Shown here piece by piece: positions 12,278 through 49,500 of a stretch of DNA of 64,000 nucleotides (positions within the stretch are counted from its first letter, which is position 1; every line of letters starts with the position of its first letter). The notes beneath the pieces are model-generated. The model saw nothing but the letters and a program-made list of their open reading frames with translations, had not been told where the DNA came from and did no database searches. The stretch spans positions 16,279,001-16,343,000 of the forward strand of contig WPIO01000001.1 of assembly GCA_009760855.2 (NCBI GenBank), in the 5' to 3' direction. A program made the translations under genes and the position numbers. Source of the DNA: Cristatella mucedo. Its lineage: Eukaryota > Bryozoa > Phylactolaemata > Cristatellidae.

Positions 12278-13415
12278 TGCCGGTATAAATCAGTAGGTGA
12301 ACATGGCTTCTTCATACATATAAGGATCTACTGCTTAAGGATCTACGTAGCACATTTTATGTGCTTGCACATAAAATGTGCAGCCACTCCATGTGGTATA
12401 CGCACGAGATACATACACAAGGGCAATTATGCCTCGGGAGCTGTAGACTTTAACTTAAACCTTGCTTGACATTTAAACGATGCTCACTCTCTGCGTGAAG
12501 GGTCATCTGGCGATGATGGCTCATGGCTGGTAACCAAGGGAGTGCTAAGGGTCAAAGGGGCCAACTGCCCCGGGGCCAAAAGACTACTCGTCTTTCTTTC
12601 CCGTCCAGCCCAGGGCGGTGAAAGAAAGAAGGAAGACTTGGGCAAATGTCTCAGCTACATTTACATTTTTAATCTAGTACAGTGCATCGTTGCTAATCTA
12701 ATTAGGAGTAATGCTATTGGAAGGGTTTCCAGTCACTAAGGGATCTGAGACACTGGTACACTGACATTCTGGACACTAGGATGCTTAATAAGAATCCTGG
12801 CGGCAGCAAGAGTTAAGAGTACCCATTAGGACACAACAGCCCTTATAGCAGACGGGCAAAACGGCAGCCTCCAGCAGGCTTGATAATGCCGTCATCTGTG
12901 CCAGATGCTACAGAAAGGCTAACTCCATCTCGTTGTTAACAGCTGAGCCAATCAGTCCCGGTAAGGTGCTAAGAGGTAGCCCAAGTGCCTCAAATAAAAA
13001 GCATTGCAAAAAAGCAGCCTGACCAAAGAAAATTCATAACCAATTTTTTAACCGAAGCCAACACCAGAAAACATGCTTGCATATATGCAACCACGACACT
13101 GCCAAAACAATAACTTAAAGACAGACATGAAAACGCATTAAGAGAGTACTCGGGTGGTTTTTTACACTGTACACTGCTATCCTTGCTGCAATTTTAAAGT
13201 ATGCAGGAGCCAAAGGCTTGCAGAACCGATGCAGGGCAAGAAAATAAAATGCTCACCTCCGACAGGGGACTTGTACAAAACCTTGACAAAATCCAGATTC
13301 CTACCCAAACAAATAGGATATAGATTCCATTACTACTGCCTATACTATTGATATTGAATCTTCTGCCACGGCCACTTTAAGGCCCAGACTAGTCCCCTTA
13401 ATCTTAATCACGGTA
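10801..13415. other. No recognised gene; AT microsatellite inside
   Basis: No conserved protein or RNA found. It contains the AT repeat at 12200-12275 and a short inverted repeat near 12588-12635 (CTTTCTTTC ... GAAAGAAAG around a GC-rich loop). Confidence 0.35.
12200..12275. repeat. (AT)n microsatellite, about 75 bp
   Basis: Nearly perfect alternating AT. The Tyr/Ile-repeat open frames crossing it on both strands are artefacts. Confidence 0.97.
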
Positions 13416-13417
13416 GT

Positions 13418-13925
13418 GTAATAATAATAACAATAATAATAATAATAATTAACACACTTGATAAAGCGCCCTCAGAGAACTCAGTCTTTCTAGGTGGTTT
13501 ACATTTGCTGCAAAGGAAATACGATCGAATGGTTAGTGGTAGCATGCTCAATCAACAACAAGAATAGCATGGTTAGGGGTGACATGCACAGGGTCAGCAT
13601 GCAAGTGTGGTTGGTGGCAGTATGCAACAGTGTTAGCACGCATAAGCACAGAAAGGACGAATCACAGGGACTCACTAAATCATGTCGTAAATACGTGCGT
13701 TTTTAATTTCTTTTTAAATGTGGTCAAGTCAGGAGATGTGATGGAAATCGGGAGTGAGTTCCAGGCTTTGGGAGCATACGAACTAAAGGCACGGTCTCCA
13801 AAGGATTTGAGGTTTGTATGAGGTATGGGTAAACAATTAGATTCCGAAAAGCAGGTGGTAGGTACTATGCTTAGCCTGGTGGGGCAATAGATCTGATAGA
13901 CAGGCTGGAGCCAAAGTGTACACGA
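13418..13925 (-). mobile_element. L2-like LINE, 3' fragment
   Basis: (AAT)n start, reversed terminal hairpin, 3' UTR and C-terminal frame (GGAGTGAGTTCCAGGCTTTG, CCAAAGGATTTGAGG). It ends near the segment coding for the SLHS-like region. Confidence 0.88.
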
Positions 13926-14811
13926 GTATCATTCTAGCTTCGACCCATAGCTCTAGATCGAGTAACCACTTTCATGAAGCACAGCAAGAGAGTATAAATA
14001 GGAGTCACTAGTAAGAAAAGAACAGCAGTCTGGAATAGAGAAGCTCGAAGGCCGATGCAGCGAGGTCCTGGCGAACAATTGCTCTCCTCATGCTGTAGCT
14101 GTGGCAGTGCCGTCGGGCTGGCAGCTACCCACTCCGAGCTACCAGAGTCGACCAAAATGAGTGACAAATACAGGATGAGAGTAAACATCGCCAACCACAA
14201 ATTTATCAGCTGCATGCCTGCACGGTCCTACAGAGAAAATAAGGTTCATGGATTGGAAGTGTCCAGCTGCAATCTAGCAATGTGGTTTACAGATTGGAAG
14301 TGTCCAGCTGCAATGTAGCAATATGGTTTACAGATTGAAAGTGTCCAGCTGCAATGGAGCAAGGCATCAGACTGCAAGCGGCAGCACGAAAAAATGCGCA
14401 TAAGACTATGACATGGTTCTGCATCATGCCTATTCAAACTTCAGACTTCATCGAGTGTTGTTGTTGCATTCCTAGCATGAAATGTTTGGGAAATAACGTA
14501 GAGTGGGGCTTTTCGGCCCATGGCCAATATGTCTACTAAAAAAGTGCTGTCACTGGTAAACTTCGGCTAGAAATTAGAACCATGATCTGCCTCCCAATTT
14601 TCAGTAGACCAAGTGGCCAGGCTGCCAACTTTTCCAACCAGCTGGGACGTCCGAAAGATCTGGAGGAACTGCTACCCGGCTGGAGTGAAGAAACTCCATA
14701 GCAAAGTTGTTCGGCTCTATACAAAAGCACAAACACTTAACAGCAGGGACCTTCACAGTAACATAGCATAAACTTCCACTGGGCAACGGTAGCAGTAGAT
14801 TGCACGGCTAC
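13926..14811. other. Region where the last CYB5R4 exon may lie; 42-bp tandem repeat
   Basis: The terminal coding exon and 3' UTR of CYB5R4 should lie at or left of this stretch, but no match to the conserved C-terminus was recognised. An acceptor-like TTTTGTATAG occurs on the minus strand near 14720, but the frame it opens does not resemble the family. Confidence 0.3.
14246..14355. repeat. Tandem repeat, about 42-bp unit, 2.5 copies
   Basis: Units of GATTGGAAGTGTCCAGCTGC followed by AAT(C/G)TAGCAAT(G/A)TGGTTTACA. Confidence 0.9.
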
Positions 14812-40038
<25,227 letters not shown>

Positions 40039-40487
40039 GGCTCGGGGTACTTTGATAACTATGTGCTTTAGGTTTTAAGTCGTCGTCGCCTTTTTAAGCC
40101 ACGCCGGTATCATATCGAAATTCAGCTAAGCCACATTATAGACGGCGATGACGATTTCATGTCCAGTCCAGATGACCATGGTCAGTCAAAACAACGACGC
40201 AGCGCGTTTAAGGTTCCGCAACGACTCTTTTTCAACAACGATGAGGAGGTGTGAAAGTGTAATTCGTTGATAGTGTTAATTTTCTATAAGTAACTAAAAT
40301 TCCTCAATAATCATTTAAATAATGTTAAATTATATTATTATTCCTTTTATTTTAATTTTTTTATTTAGAAATAAGCTCTGAAAAGTCTCATTCAATCGGC
40401 GCTGCCCATCGCTGCTTCCGGAGTTCTCCCAACGTGCATCCGGCGTGTGGTGCTAGCCTGTCGTCGCTAACGTTTTCGCCTTCTACA
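40039..40487. promoter_or_regulatory. Shared 449-bp spacer between divergent CYB5R4 and DDX18 starts
   Basis: The two start codons face away from each other across 449 bases that must contain both 5' untranslated regions and both promoters. The CYB5R4 side is moderately GC-rich; the middle (about 40255-40375) is very AT-rich; the DDX18 side is GC-richer again. I see no clear TATA box in a convincing position. Promoter function is inferred from geometry. Confidence 0.65.
40159..40254 (+). other. Small open frame in the promoter spacer
   Basis: ATG to stop, 31 codons, beginning MSSPDDHGQSKQRRS; the frame is open upstream to about 40075 with a KPRRYHIEIQL segment and an acidic DGDDDF just before the ATG. 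A GT donor (GAGGAG|gtgtga) lies before the stop. Composition looks more coding-like than its surroundings, but I recognise no family. Confidence 0.3.
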
Positions 40488-40530
40488 ATGGGTAAAACAA
40501 AGCTCAAGCGAAGACACGAAGACGGATCAG
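40488..40530 (+). CDS. DDX18: DDX18 exon 1 (start codon, basic N-terminus)
   Basis: Encodes [14 protein letters not shown], then one base of the next codon, ending at a gtatct donor (phase 1). The run of lysines and arginines suits a nucleolar protein. Intron 1 (40531-43580) holds a degenerate Tc1-like transposon and a 5'-truncated L2-like LINE. Confidence 0.85.
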
Positions 40531-43500
40531 GTATCTTTAAGCAAGCCTTCTGCCTGGCTGTGCGCGTACTCAAGGCCATATCCTATAGGCCTTTCAATGA
40601 CCTTGCTGGTGTAGTCGTTACTTCGCTTGAGCAGCGCAAGGTGAGATGCTTTAGTTCTCTCGTCCAGTTAGGTACCTTTACTTTGTTCGCTGCGGAGTTG
40701 GTTTTAGTTGCGAGTTTTATTTGTGTACCGTCATGAGATCTATCGAGGAGCCAGCTGCAGCTCGTAGAACTCTGTCGTGCATTCCCAGAGAGGAGTCGGC
40801 TACAGCTTTTAGGGTTCTCTCGTGCATTCCCACTACTCAAAAAGGGATCCCATTGTGAGCCTGTATGCAACGGAAACTGGGGTATTGCTATTTAGGCTGT
40901 CATGATGTTCCGCCTCTCACCATTTTGTGTTACGCTATTGATGCCTTCTTTATATAAAGTTAAGTAGGAGGTACAATAAAATAAAATGTTCGCTTGTTAC
41001 TCATTGATGGTTTTTTATAACGGCCTTATGAGCCTTATGTACATTGACCCCTGAAATCTCTCAGCATATATTTGAGGGAACTCTCTGCCACTCCTTCAGA
41101 ATTTTGACCAACTGGAGCAGTTTTGTAGTTGAGTTGCCTGTCCCGATTATTCTTTGCTTCTTCAAATCCTGCCGAAGATGTTCAATTCAGGTCAGATCTT
41201 GACTCTTGACTTGGCCCCTCAAAAACCCGTAAAGGATTATGGCCTTGGTATATAAGGTTTTCAAAAATTCTTTTACGATGCTCCCGGTATGCCTAAGACC
41301 ATTGTCCTGCTGCCAAATAAAAGGCAAACCGTGCCTTCTATGTGCTGACAGTATACCAACATTCTTAGCGATGTCCAAATAGTGTTTTTTGTTCATTATT
41401 CCATGCACTCGGTACGAGTTCCCTACCCCAGCCCTGCCCAGAGAACTTTACTCCACTTAGCCCGTGTCCAGTGCCGGTATATACAGGCAAAGGGAAGCCT
41501 CGTGAGTTTTTTGTGCATAGCGCTTTGTAGCAGCTTCCGCTCAGCTACCCTGGAACTTGTATACCTTGCTTGATGAGCCTCTTCCTACTCGATCCTGCAC
41601 TGACAGTATTCCCGTAGAGCTCCTGCCTTAAATTTTCATTGAACTGCTGAATCTGCTAGCACCTATTCTAACGCATTGTCGAAATCTTCATTTTTCTGTC
41701 GTGCGTCTTGGAGCAGCGATGTCTACTGCTCCCGATCTTTAGATTCGTCGTTCCGGTCTGTTCTAGTTTCTTCCTCCAAGTGCACCTCTTTGTAGTATCT
41801 GCAATACCGAGCTTCATCGTAGTTTCTCGATTAGAGTCTTCGCTCTTTTGTGCCGCTTATCATTGAAAGCTGCCGAAGCCAAAATGGCATACCCGGTAGG
41901 CTTGTTATTGCACACCGACATTCCTGTGCACATTCGCTATAGCCGGTTGTCAGTTGTTTGCTCGGACATTCAAACATAGTTTTTGGCTAGTGAATATAAT
42001 ATCGAGGGTCCCTGCTGCTGTTAATTTGTTATGCCATTTCACTAAAACTTTAGCGATACTATGCAAGCTGCAACTATTGAGCTCACTTATATTTCTTAAG
42101 AAAGAAAATACATATGGCGATATAATTTTGTAATTGGTTTGGGATGTTAATTGTGAATACATTCCGACGAACTCAAAATGTAAGGAGCCCTACCGAGTGT
42201 GAATTTTTTGGGCCAGCACTGTATAAATATGTGATGTGTATTTATACTTGAGCCTTGCCGTAACCGGGTAGCTCTGAGCTAAACCTCAGCATTTGCACCT
42301 TTTATTTTTACTGCTGGCAGGTAATGTGCTTGCAAAATAAAAGCCTTGTTGTCGAGACCAGTTCAGTACAGCAGACAGCAAGAACCAGCAATATGGGGTG
42401 GACTCCCGATGCGCGACAGGAAGTGTGTATAATGTCCATTGCATCAACTTGCCGAGCATGCACATGTGCACTCATGCCCATATACTCATGGGTTTTACAA
42501 GTTGGAAGCTGTCATCTCCAGCATGTTTGCATGCTCTTACCATATTCACGTGACATTTATCCTTTTTCTCCTATCTGCCACCACTTGCCTACAGGTCCCT
42601 TCTTTATTCGACATTGTATCATCTACTCATCTACTGATCATCTAACAATGATGCGTGGTGTCTGCATCCAAGCAAGTGTGCATGCACACACGCACACGTT
42701 GCCAGGGAGAAACACCATGAGCACCACTGTGCTTAAGACCATACTTTTATTATGAGGTCTTATGCTCAGAAATCAAAGAATTGATAGCTCTGCTGCAATG
42801 CAGGCTCAAAAAATTGAGGCGATTCATGGTCAGGGTATTTCTTCTGGGTGGATTTTTTCTACCGTCACATCCGTGATCGCATGCATGCAAGAGCCCCTAC
42901 TTGAGCATGTTATTGGCCAGTAAAAATCAGTTTGATCCGGTGTTGAGTGCTCGAGGACAGTTAGCATGTGGCCATGTCAGCTGTGCAAGGCCCCCAACGT
43001 AGTCACTGCAGGCAGTTCTTGTCGTGCATCTTGAAATTACTTGTTAGCTTGCTTAGGAGGGATGCCCATTGTAATTCATTCTATGGCCCCAGCCTATCTC
43101 TCCGACATACTCCCCCATCAGGCCAAGCATCGTACCACCCGCTTTTCGGAATTCAACGGTCTAGAAATACCTCGTACAAACCTCAAATCCTTTGGAGACC
43201 GTGCATTTAGTTCGTATGCTCCCAAAGCCTGGAACTCCCTCCCGACCTGCGTCAGAACATCCCCTGACCTGACCACATTTAAAAGGAACCTAAAAACACC
43301 TATTTAGGACAGCATTTAGTGGGTCCCTGTGATTCGTCCTTGATGTGCTTATGCATGCTGACCCTGTGCATGTCACCCCTAACCATGTTATTCACTTTGT
43401 TTATCAAGCTTGATATTACTCACCATTTAATTGCATTTCCCTTTGCAGTAAATGTAAAGCGCCTAGAAAGAGATTAAGTTCTCTGGGGGCACTTTATCAA

Positions 43501-46500
43501 GTACATTATTATTATTATTATTAAATAAGGTACAAGCTCCTGATCTTGGTTACTTGAGCACTTGCTTGCTTCATTTTCAGACCTGCCACTGCGCAAGAAG
43601 CATAAGAAGATACGTCAGCAGCCCGGTAAGTGTAGTAGTGCTGCGCTTACTACCTCTCCTTATATGTACCTATGTCTGCAACGTGTGGGAGTCTTTTTCT
43701 TAATGTTTAGAACAGGGGTGTGACAAATGATGTCAACGTTATAGTGTTTATCCATGTGTTTGTCACCTGTGTTACTGTTTGCATGTTCTTAGCCGCTTTC
43801 CAAACTCGTGCTTGGTGAGTGATTCATTTTTATTATTTTGGCCTTAAGTAGTGATATTACTTAGTAATAATAATTAAATGTTTGTATGGCACCCTCGGAG
43901 AACGTAATCTCTGTTTACTGTCTTAATTTATGCTGAAAAGGAAACATGTCAAAATGATTAGTGAAAACGTGCAGTGTGAGCATGCATAAGCACAACAAGG
44001 ACAATTCACAAGGTCTAATTCTGTGAGGAACGGGCGTTTTAGCCTCTGTTTAAATGTGGTCGTCAAGTCATGGGGATGTTGGGATTGAGCTCCATACTCT
44101 CAGACCATACCAGCCAAAGGCTCGGTTGCCAAAGGATTTGAGTTTGGTTGGCACAGCTCAACGAGTTGAGTTAGTAGAGCTGGTGGTATAATGCCTAGCC
44201 TGGCTGGGAAGTAGTTGGGTTAGGTAGGCTAGAGCAAGAGAATTAATGTGGCTGCAGCGTTTTGCACTAACTGTTAGCACCTCATTGCTCAGGCCGGAAG
44301 ACGTGGGACTAGTGCCTTACAGGAATTAAGACGAGATGTCACAAATGCGTGGGCCAACTTGGATGTAGTATCCCTGTCTAAGCAAGACCGAATTTTTGTG
44401 ATATTAGGTAGCCAAAAGTAGGCAAACTAGACTGTGAAGCTGATGTGGTCGTCAAGTGAAAGGTCACTTTGGAGAAAGACATGTAGATTGTGTGCAACTA
44501 CTGCAGGAGTTAGGGTGGCAGGGCCCAATTTGAGAGCTAGGTTTTCCAAATTCTCTGAGTAGCGCTATGTTTGGCTTTGAAATAGCTGAAAGTTGGTTTT
44601 GTCATTGTTCAATTTGAGAAATTATTTCTGCTCAAGGAACAAGCCGTAGCGTATCTGCTGACACTCGCTGGCAATAATTCGTGCTGCCAGTCAGTCGGCT
44701 GCAGTGCCCGAATGCTTGTGGTAGCTGTTCAACTACCTGTTCTTTCCCTGTGTGCCTGCTTTGTATTCTGATGATGGGGAACTTTCTTAAAATGAGTAAA
44801 AATAACTAGGCATTTGAAGCCATCCTACTTTCATCGTGATTCTTCTGGTCTGTTTTTATTAGAATACTTGATTGCAGTCTAATTTGTAAAGGTGTCTGCT
44901 TCGACAATCTCCTCACATTTAAAGCTGTTTTCTATTACATGTTACTTGGTTGTTCCAGTAAACTTATGTCTGTTGCCTTTCTAAAGCAGCACTGGCATCT
45001 AACACACGTCTTTCTTCCACAGCATGAGCATATGTGCTATATGCACATATGAGCATATGCCTGTGTGTTAAGTAGATGAGGTAAATACCTCACTGTTGTG
45101 ATGTATTGCCTTTTCTTTAGATGCATCATCCTGTGTCTATGGGACGTGACCACCTTAACCACTGGGAAGTTATTTTTTTGTACATTTGCACGCCTTCATG
45201 CCAATTCTTTATTCTGCCGGTTTACCGACCCCTCAATCCCAAATAGGACAGCAATTGTATCTCTTCCATTTTTTAACTTGTATGAAGACACATTTGTGTC
45301 TTATCTTGTGCTTTACTTGAGAATTATGAACGGCTTAATAATAATAATGATAATCAAATATTGTATTGCACCTTAATAGATCGAAATAGCTAATTGAATG
45401 GCTGTGGCAAAGAATCTTCTATGTATGCACCGTTGTATGCTTTGCATATCAAGTTCCAGATGCAGTCAGCGAAGAGAACACAGATGAAGAAGTTGACCTT
45501 GCTCCGGTCAGCTCTGGTGATGCTGAAAATGGATTTGCCACGGTCGATGATGAAGCTGAAGCTGATCTATGTGCTGAAGGCGATGCAAATGCAGAGGAGG
45601 GCAGTCAAGCCGACGGTTCTGACGGCCATTCTGATGCGAATGACGATGACCTGAGCGATGGAGATGAGCATAATGATGCGAGTGAATGTGAGTTATTTTG
45701 ATCGTCGTGCTCTCTGGTATCTTCTAAAACTTGTTAATTTTAGAGTGCCCCTGTACCACTTCGTCTTGTAGTGTCACTGTTAATTCCTCACATATGCAGT
45801 TAAACCAACTGTATTCACTTCCTGATCACTTTGCCTTGCCTACTGCTTGCTTGGTGCCTGCCTTACTTGCTTGTAGTGCTTTGCGAATGATTTAGCTATT
45901 TACTTTAAGGCACGATGTTGATGAGCACGGCATCGTGGGATTTTTTCAATTCCTGGAACGTGGCTCAATTAATGTACAATACATTATTGGCACTGTTTCT
46001 ACTATTGCTTGCCTTTGTATGAACTTCCTCTCCAACTTTTCTAGTATCATTTTTCCTTTTATTTACACAATATTGGAATGTCTCTCGGGTATGATTTGCA
46101 TAAAGTTCACCACAGACGTGTTGTTTTACTGCAACTTTGGTTATCCAAACTTATAATCATCATATGATTTATAACCAAACATTTATGTCGCATGCCAAGA
46201 GAACTAAATCACTTTCTAGGCATTTTAGGCATGCTGGAAAAGAAGCGTGTCAAGTGGCTAGTGATACGATAGCATGCACAGCTTTAGCACACATAAGCAC
46301 ATTTATGTGTGCTGAAGGGCGCGAGGACAGTTTGCACGAACTGAACAAGTACTGTGAGGAATAGGTGATGTTTTAGCTCCCTTTTAAATGTTGCCAAGTT
46401 AGTGGGTTCCTTTGTGCCAAATGTAAAGCGCCTAGAAAGAGATTAAGTTCTCTGAGGGCGCTTTATCAAGTGCAATATTATTATTATTATTAATCGGTAG

Positions 46501-49500
46501 TGAGTTTCAGGCTTTGGGAGCAGACTAACTGAAGACATGTTCTTACGCGGATATGAGGTCGGTTAGAGGCGCAGTTAAACGACTTGAGTCGAACTATCGG
46601 TTAATACGACACGAAGCCAGAGAGAAGCCATTTCTTACAACTTAGTCGCTATAAGAGAATGAAGGAACCAAAATGTAAGTGACAGAACCTTGAAGTGTGT
46701 GTGCGGCTTGACGAGGATCGAGTGCAGATCGTAGGGAAACGATGTAATGTGGCAGTTGCAACGTTCACGACAGACAGGCCTAGCTACCGATTTTCACATC
46801 AACCTTAAGCATCCTATTGCACGTGCAAGAAGGCTTGCAGGTAATGCTTTGCAGGTGTGCAATTCCGATACGGTTAACTGATTCAACGTGCTCATTTATA
46901 TAGCAGCAGAAGAGCCTTAACGGCTATCACTGCTGTTTGCAGTCGACGATAAAGGATCGCCCACTGAAGGACTCGAACCTCCGACCGGGATCGTGAGGTG
47001 CGAACTACTTATCCGAAGCTAAGATTGCTGCTATTTAGCAATGTACTGAAAGCTGCTACTTGAATTGCCACCTTCGTACCAGAACCAAATCCCCATAGTA
47101 ATATGAATTTGGTATGCAGGCATGGAAGTGATTTCAGACACCATCCATAATTGACCATATGTTTAACAATTTCGAAGCCATAGACCTGGATGGTCAATTA
47201 AGGGGCTGATAAAGATCGGAAAATATTAACCTCCAACTCGAAATGGCTTTTGTGATTAAGTACCTTATTTCTAGTACTACTATTCTAGTTATCTGCTTTC
47301 TTACTGCCATTCATGATTGTGCAACTGCTCATATGTAAACAACTGCAAATAAAAAGAAGTTGAGCGAAATACTTTGGGCTTGTGGTGAGTGTAATGTGAA
47401 TACACTATTGCCATCTGCCGACGCTTTGTCTTGAACATCAATCCTTAAGCTTTTCCATAATAATGCTCTTTAATGTGTGTTAATTGTGTACCCTTGATCG
47501 TTTCATGGTTCTGAATGCTCTGTTAGTTGTCGCAAATGTACTTTACTAGGGTGGTATTTTCTTTCTGGTTTGCAGTGCCTGGCACTCAAGTTCAAGTGAT
47601 GATGGACTCGTCGTTTACGTCCTTGAAAGACCATGCCAGTGAGCTCACTCTAAAAGGCATTGCTGAGATGGGCTTTACACACATGACCGAGATACAGGCA
47701 AAGACAATTCCTCATCTCCTGGAGGGGAAGTATGTGAGCTGGCAGCGCTCACATTTAATAATATTAATAATAGTTACACCCTTGATAAAGCACCTTCAGA
47801 GAACTCAATCTCTTTCTAAAAACACCTATTTAGGGCAGTATTTAGTGGGTCCCTGTGATTCGTCCTTGATGTGCTTATGCATGCTGACACTGTGCATGCT
47901 GCCACTAACCACATTTGCATGCTGACCCTGTGCATGTCACCCCTAACCATGTTATTCATTTTGTTTGTTTATAAAGCATGATATTACTCACCATTCAATT
48001 GCATTTCCCTTTGCAGCAAATGTAAAGCGCCTAGAGAGAGAGGGAGAGAGAGAGATTGAGTTCTCTGAAGGCGCTTTATCAAGTGCAATATTAATATTAT
48101 TATTATTATTATTCTAAGCGCCTTACATTTACTGCAAAGAAGCATGATTGAATGGCTTGTAGTAGTATGCTCAATAAACCACAAGAATAACATGGCTAGG
48201 GGTGACATGCACAGGGTCAGCATGCAAGTGTGATTAGTGGCAGCATGCAGTGTCAGCACACAAAAGCACATAAAGGACGATTCACAGGGACACAGTAAAT
48301 GCTGTGATAAATATGTTTAATTTCTTTTTAAATGTGGTCAAGTCTGGGGATGTGGTAACGCAAATCGGGAATGAGTTCCAAGCTTTGGGAGCATACAAAC
48401 TAAAGGCATGATCTCCAAAGGATTTGAGGTTTGTACGAGGTACAGGTAAATGTTTAGATTCTCTGGTGCTGGCACAAAACTTTGCATACCCTCAGGATTG
48501 TTATGACCAAATATTTTAGCGTTTTATAGACTGCTGGCCAGAAAAATTTCATAAATGCATGGGACTCACATTAGGTAGCAATATTTACAACATATTGTGC
48601 ATGCTATAACCTTGGTTTTTTACCTGTTGCAAAAACGTAAGAAAGGGTCGTGTTTCCTGTATCTGGGGCTATTCCTTGCTTCCTACATAATCGCCATTTT
48701 CAAACGATGTTATTTTATCAAATTGCCTGGGCTTTGCAAATTAATATCTGCTTGATGCAACAAGTAACCCCCTCTCTAAAAACTTGTCTCTATAGCTGAC
48801 CTGGCCATTTTCTCAGCAGTCATCAGGAGTTTTCAAGCTTGCTATTATTTATTATTATTATTATTATAGATTATTTATTGAGCATGCACAACAATTGTAC
48901 TGACGTGAGTCGAAACCAGTGATAAATTGATTATGTAGCAGAAAGGAAAACCACCCGACATTGTTTGCTGACAAACAAGGAATTAAATAATTTATTTTAA
49001 TTATTTTTTTGAACTAAAATCTCGGTTTACCAAATTCATTTGCTATACTGATCTCATTCTCTTAATCTTAATAGAAAAATGTAATGCATGCAGCTCACCA
49101 AGGTTTTTTGGCATCTCATATGTTTGCCAAGACTTTTAAAGCAGTCCTAAATGGTTCCACAGCTCTTTTTTTATAAGGAAACCGAGTTGGCTGGTTTCTC
49201 ACTGCCATTTCTTGCAAAGTCTCGAATTAGGCCTGGCCGTCTTCTGCTCATGCACAAAACCAGATGTCTCAAACTTTGATCATTCCTGAAGAAGTGCCCG
49301 GCACAATCGTTAGTATGCCCTTTTTCAAGAGTGCAATACTTGCAGAATTCAAAGTTGTTTACTTCGTAATGTTGTGATGGTGCTACCAAAACCTATCTGA
49401 TAACTAAAACTCCGAACCAACTAGAAACTGCCAAACAGGTAATTGTGTAGCTTTTCATACCTAGTAGGCTAAAAAATGGGTCAGCATGCTCAGTTTGTAA

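Noticed and set aside
12051..12469. Tyr-Ile repeat proteins on both strands
   Set aside because: Translations of the (AT)n microsatellite.
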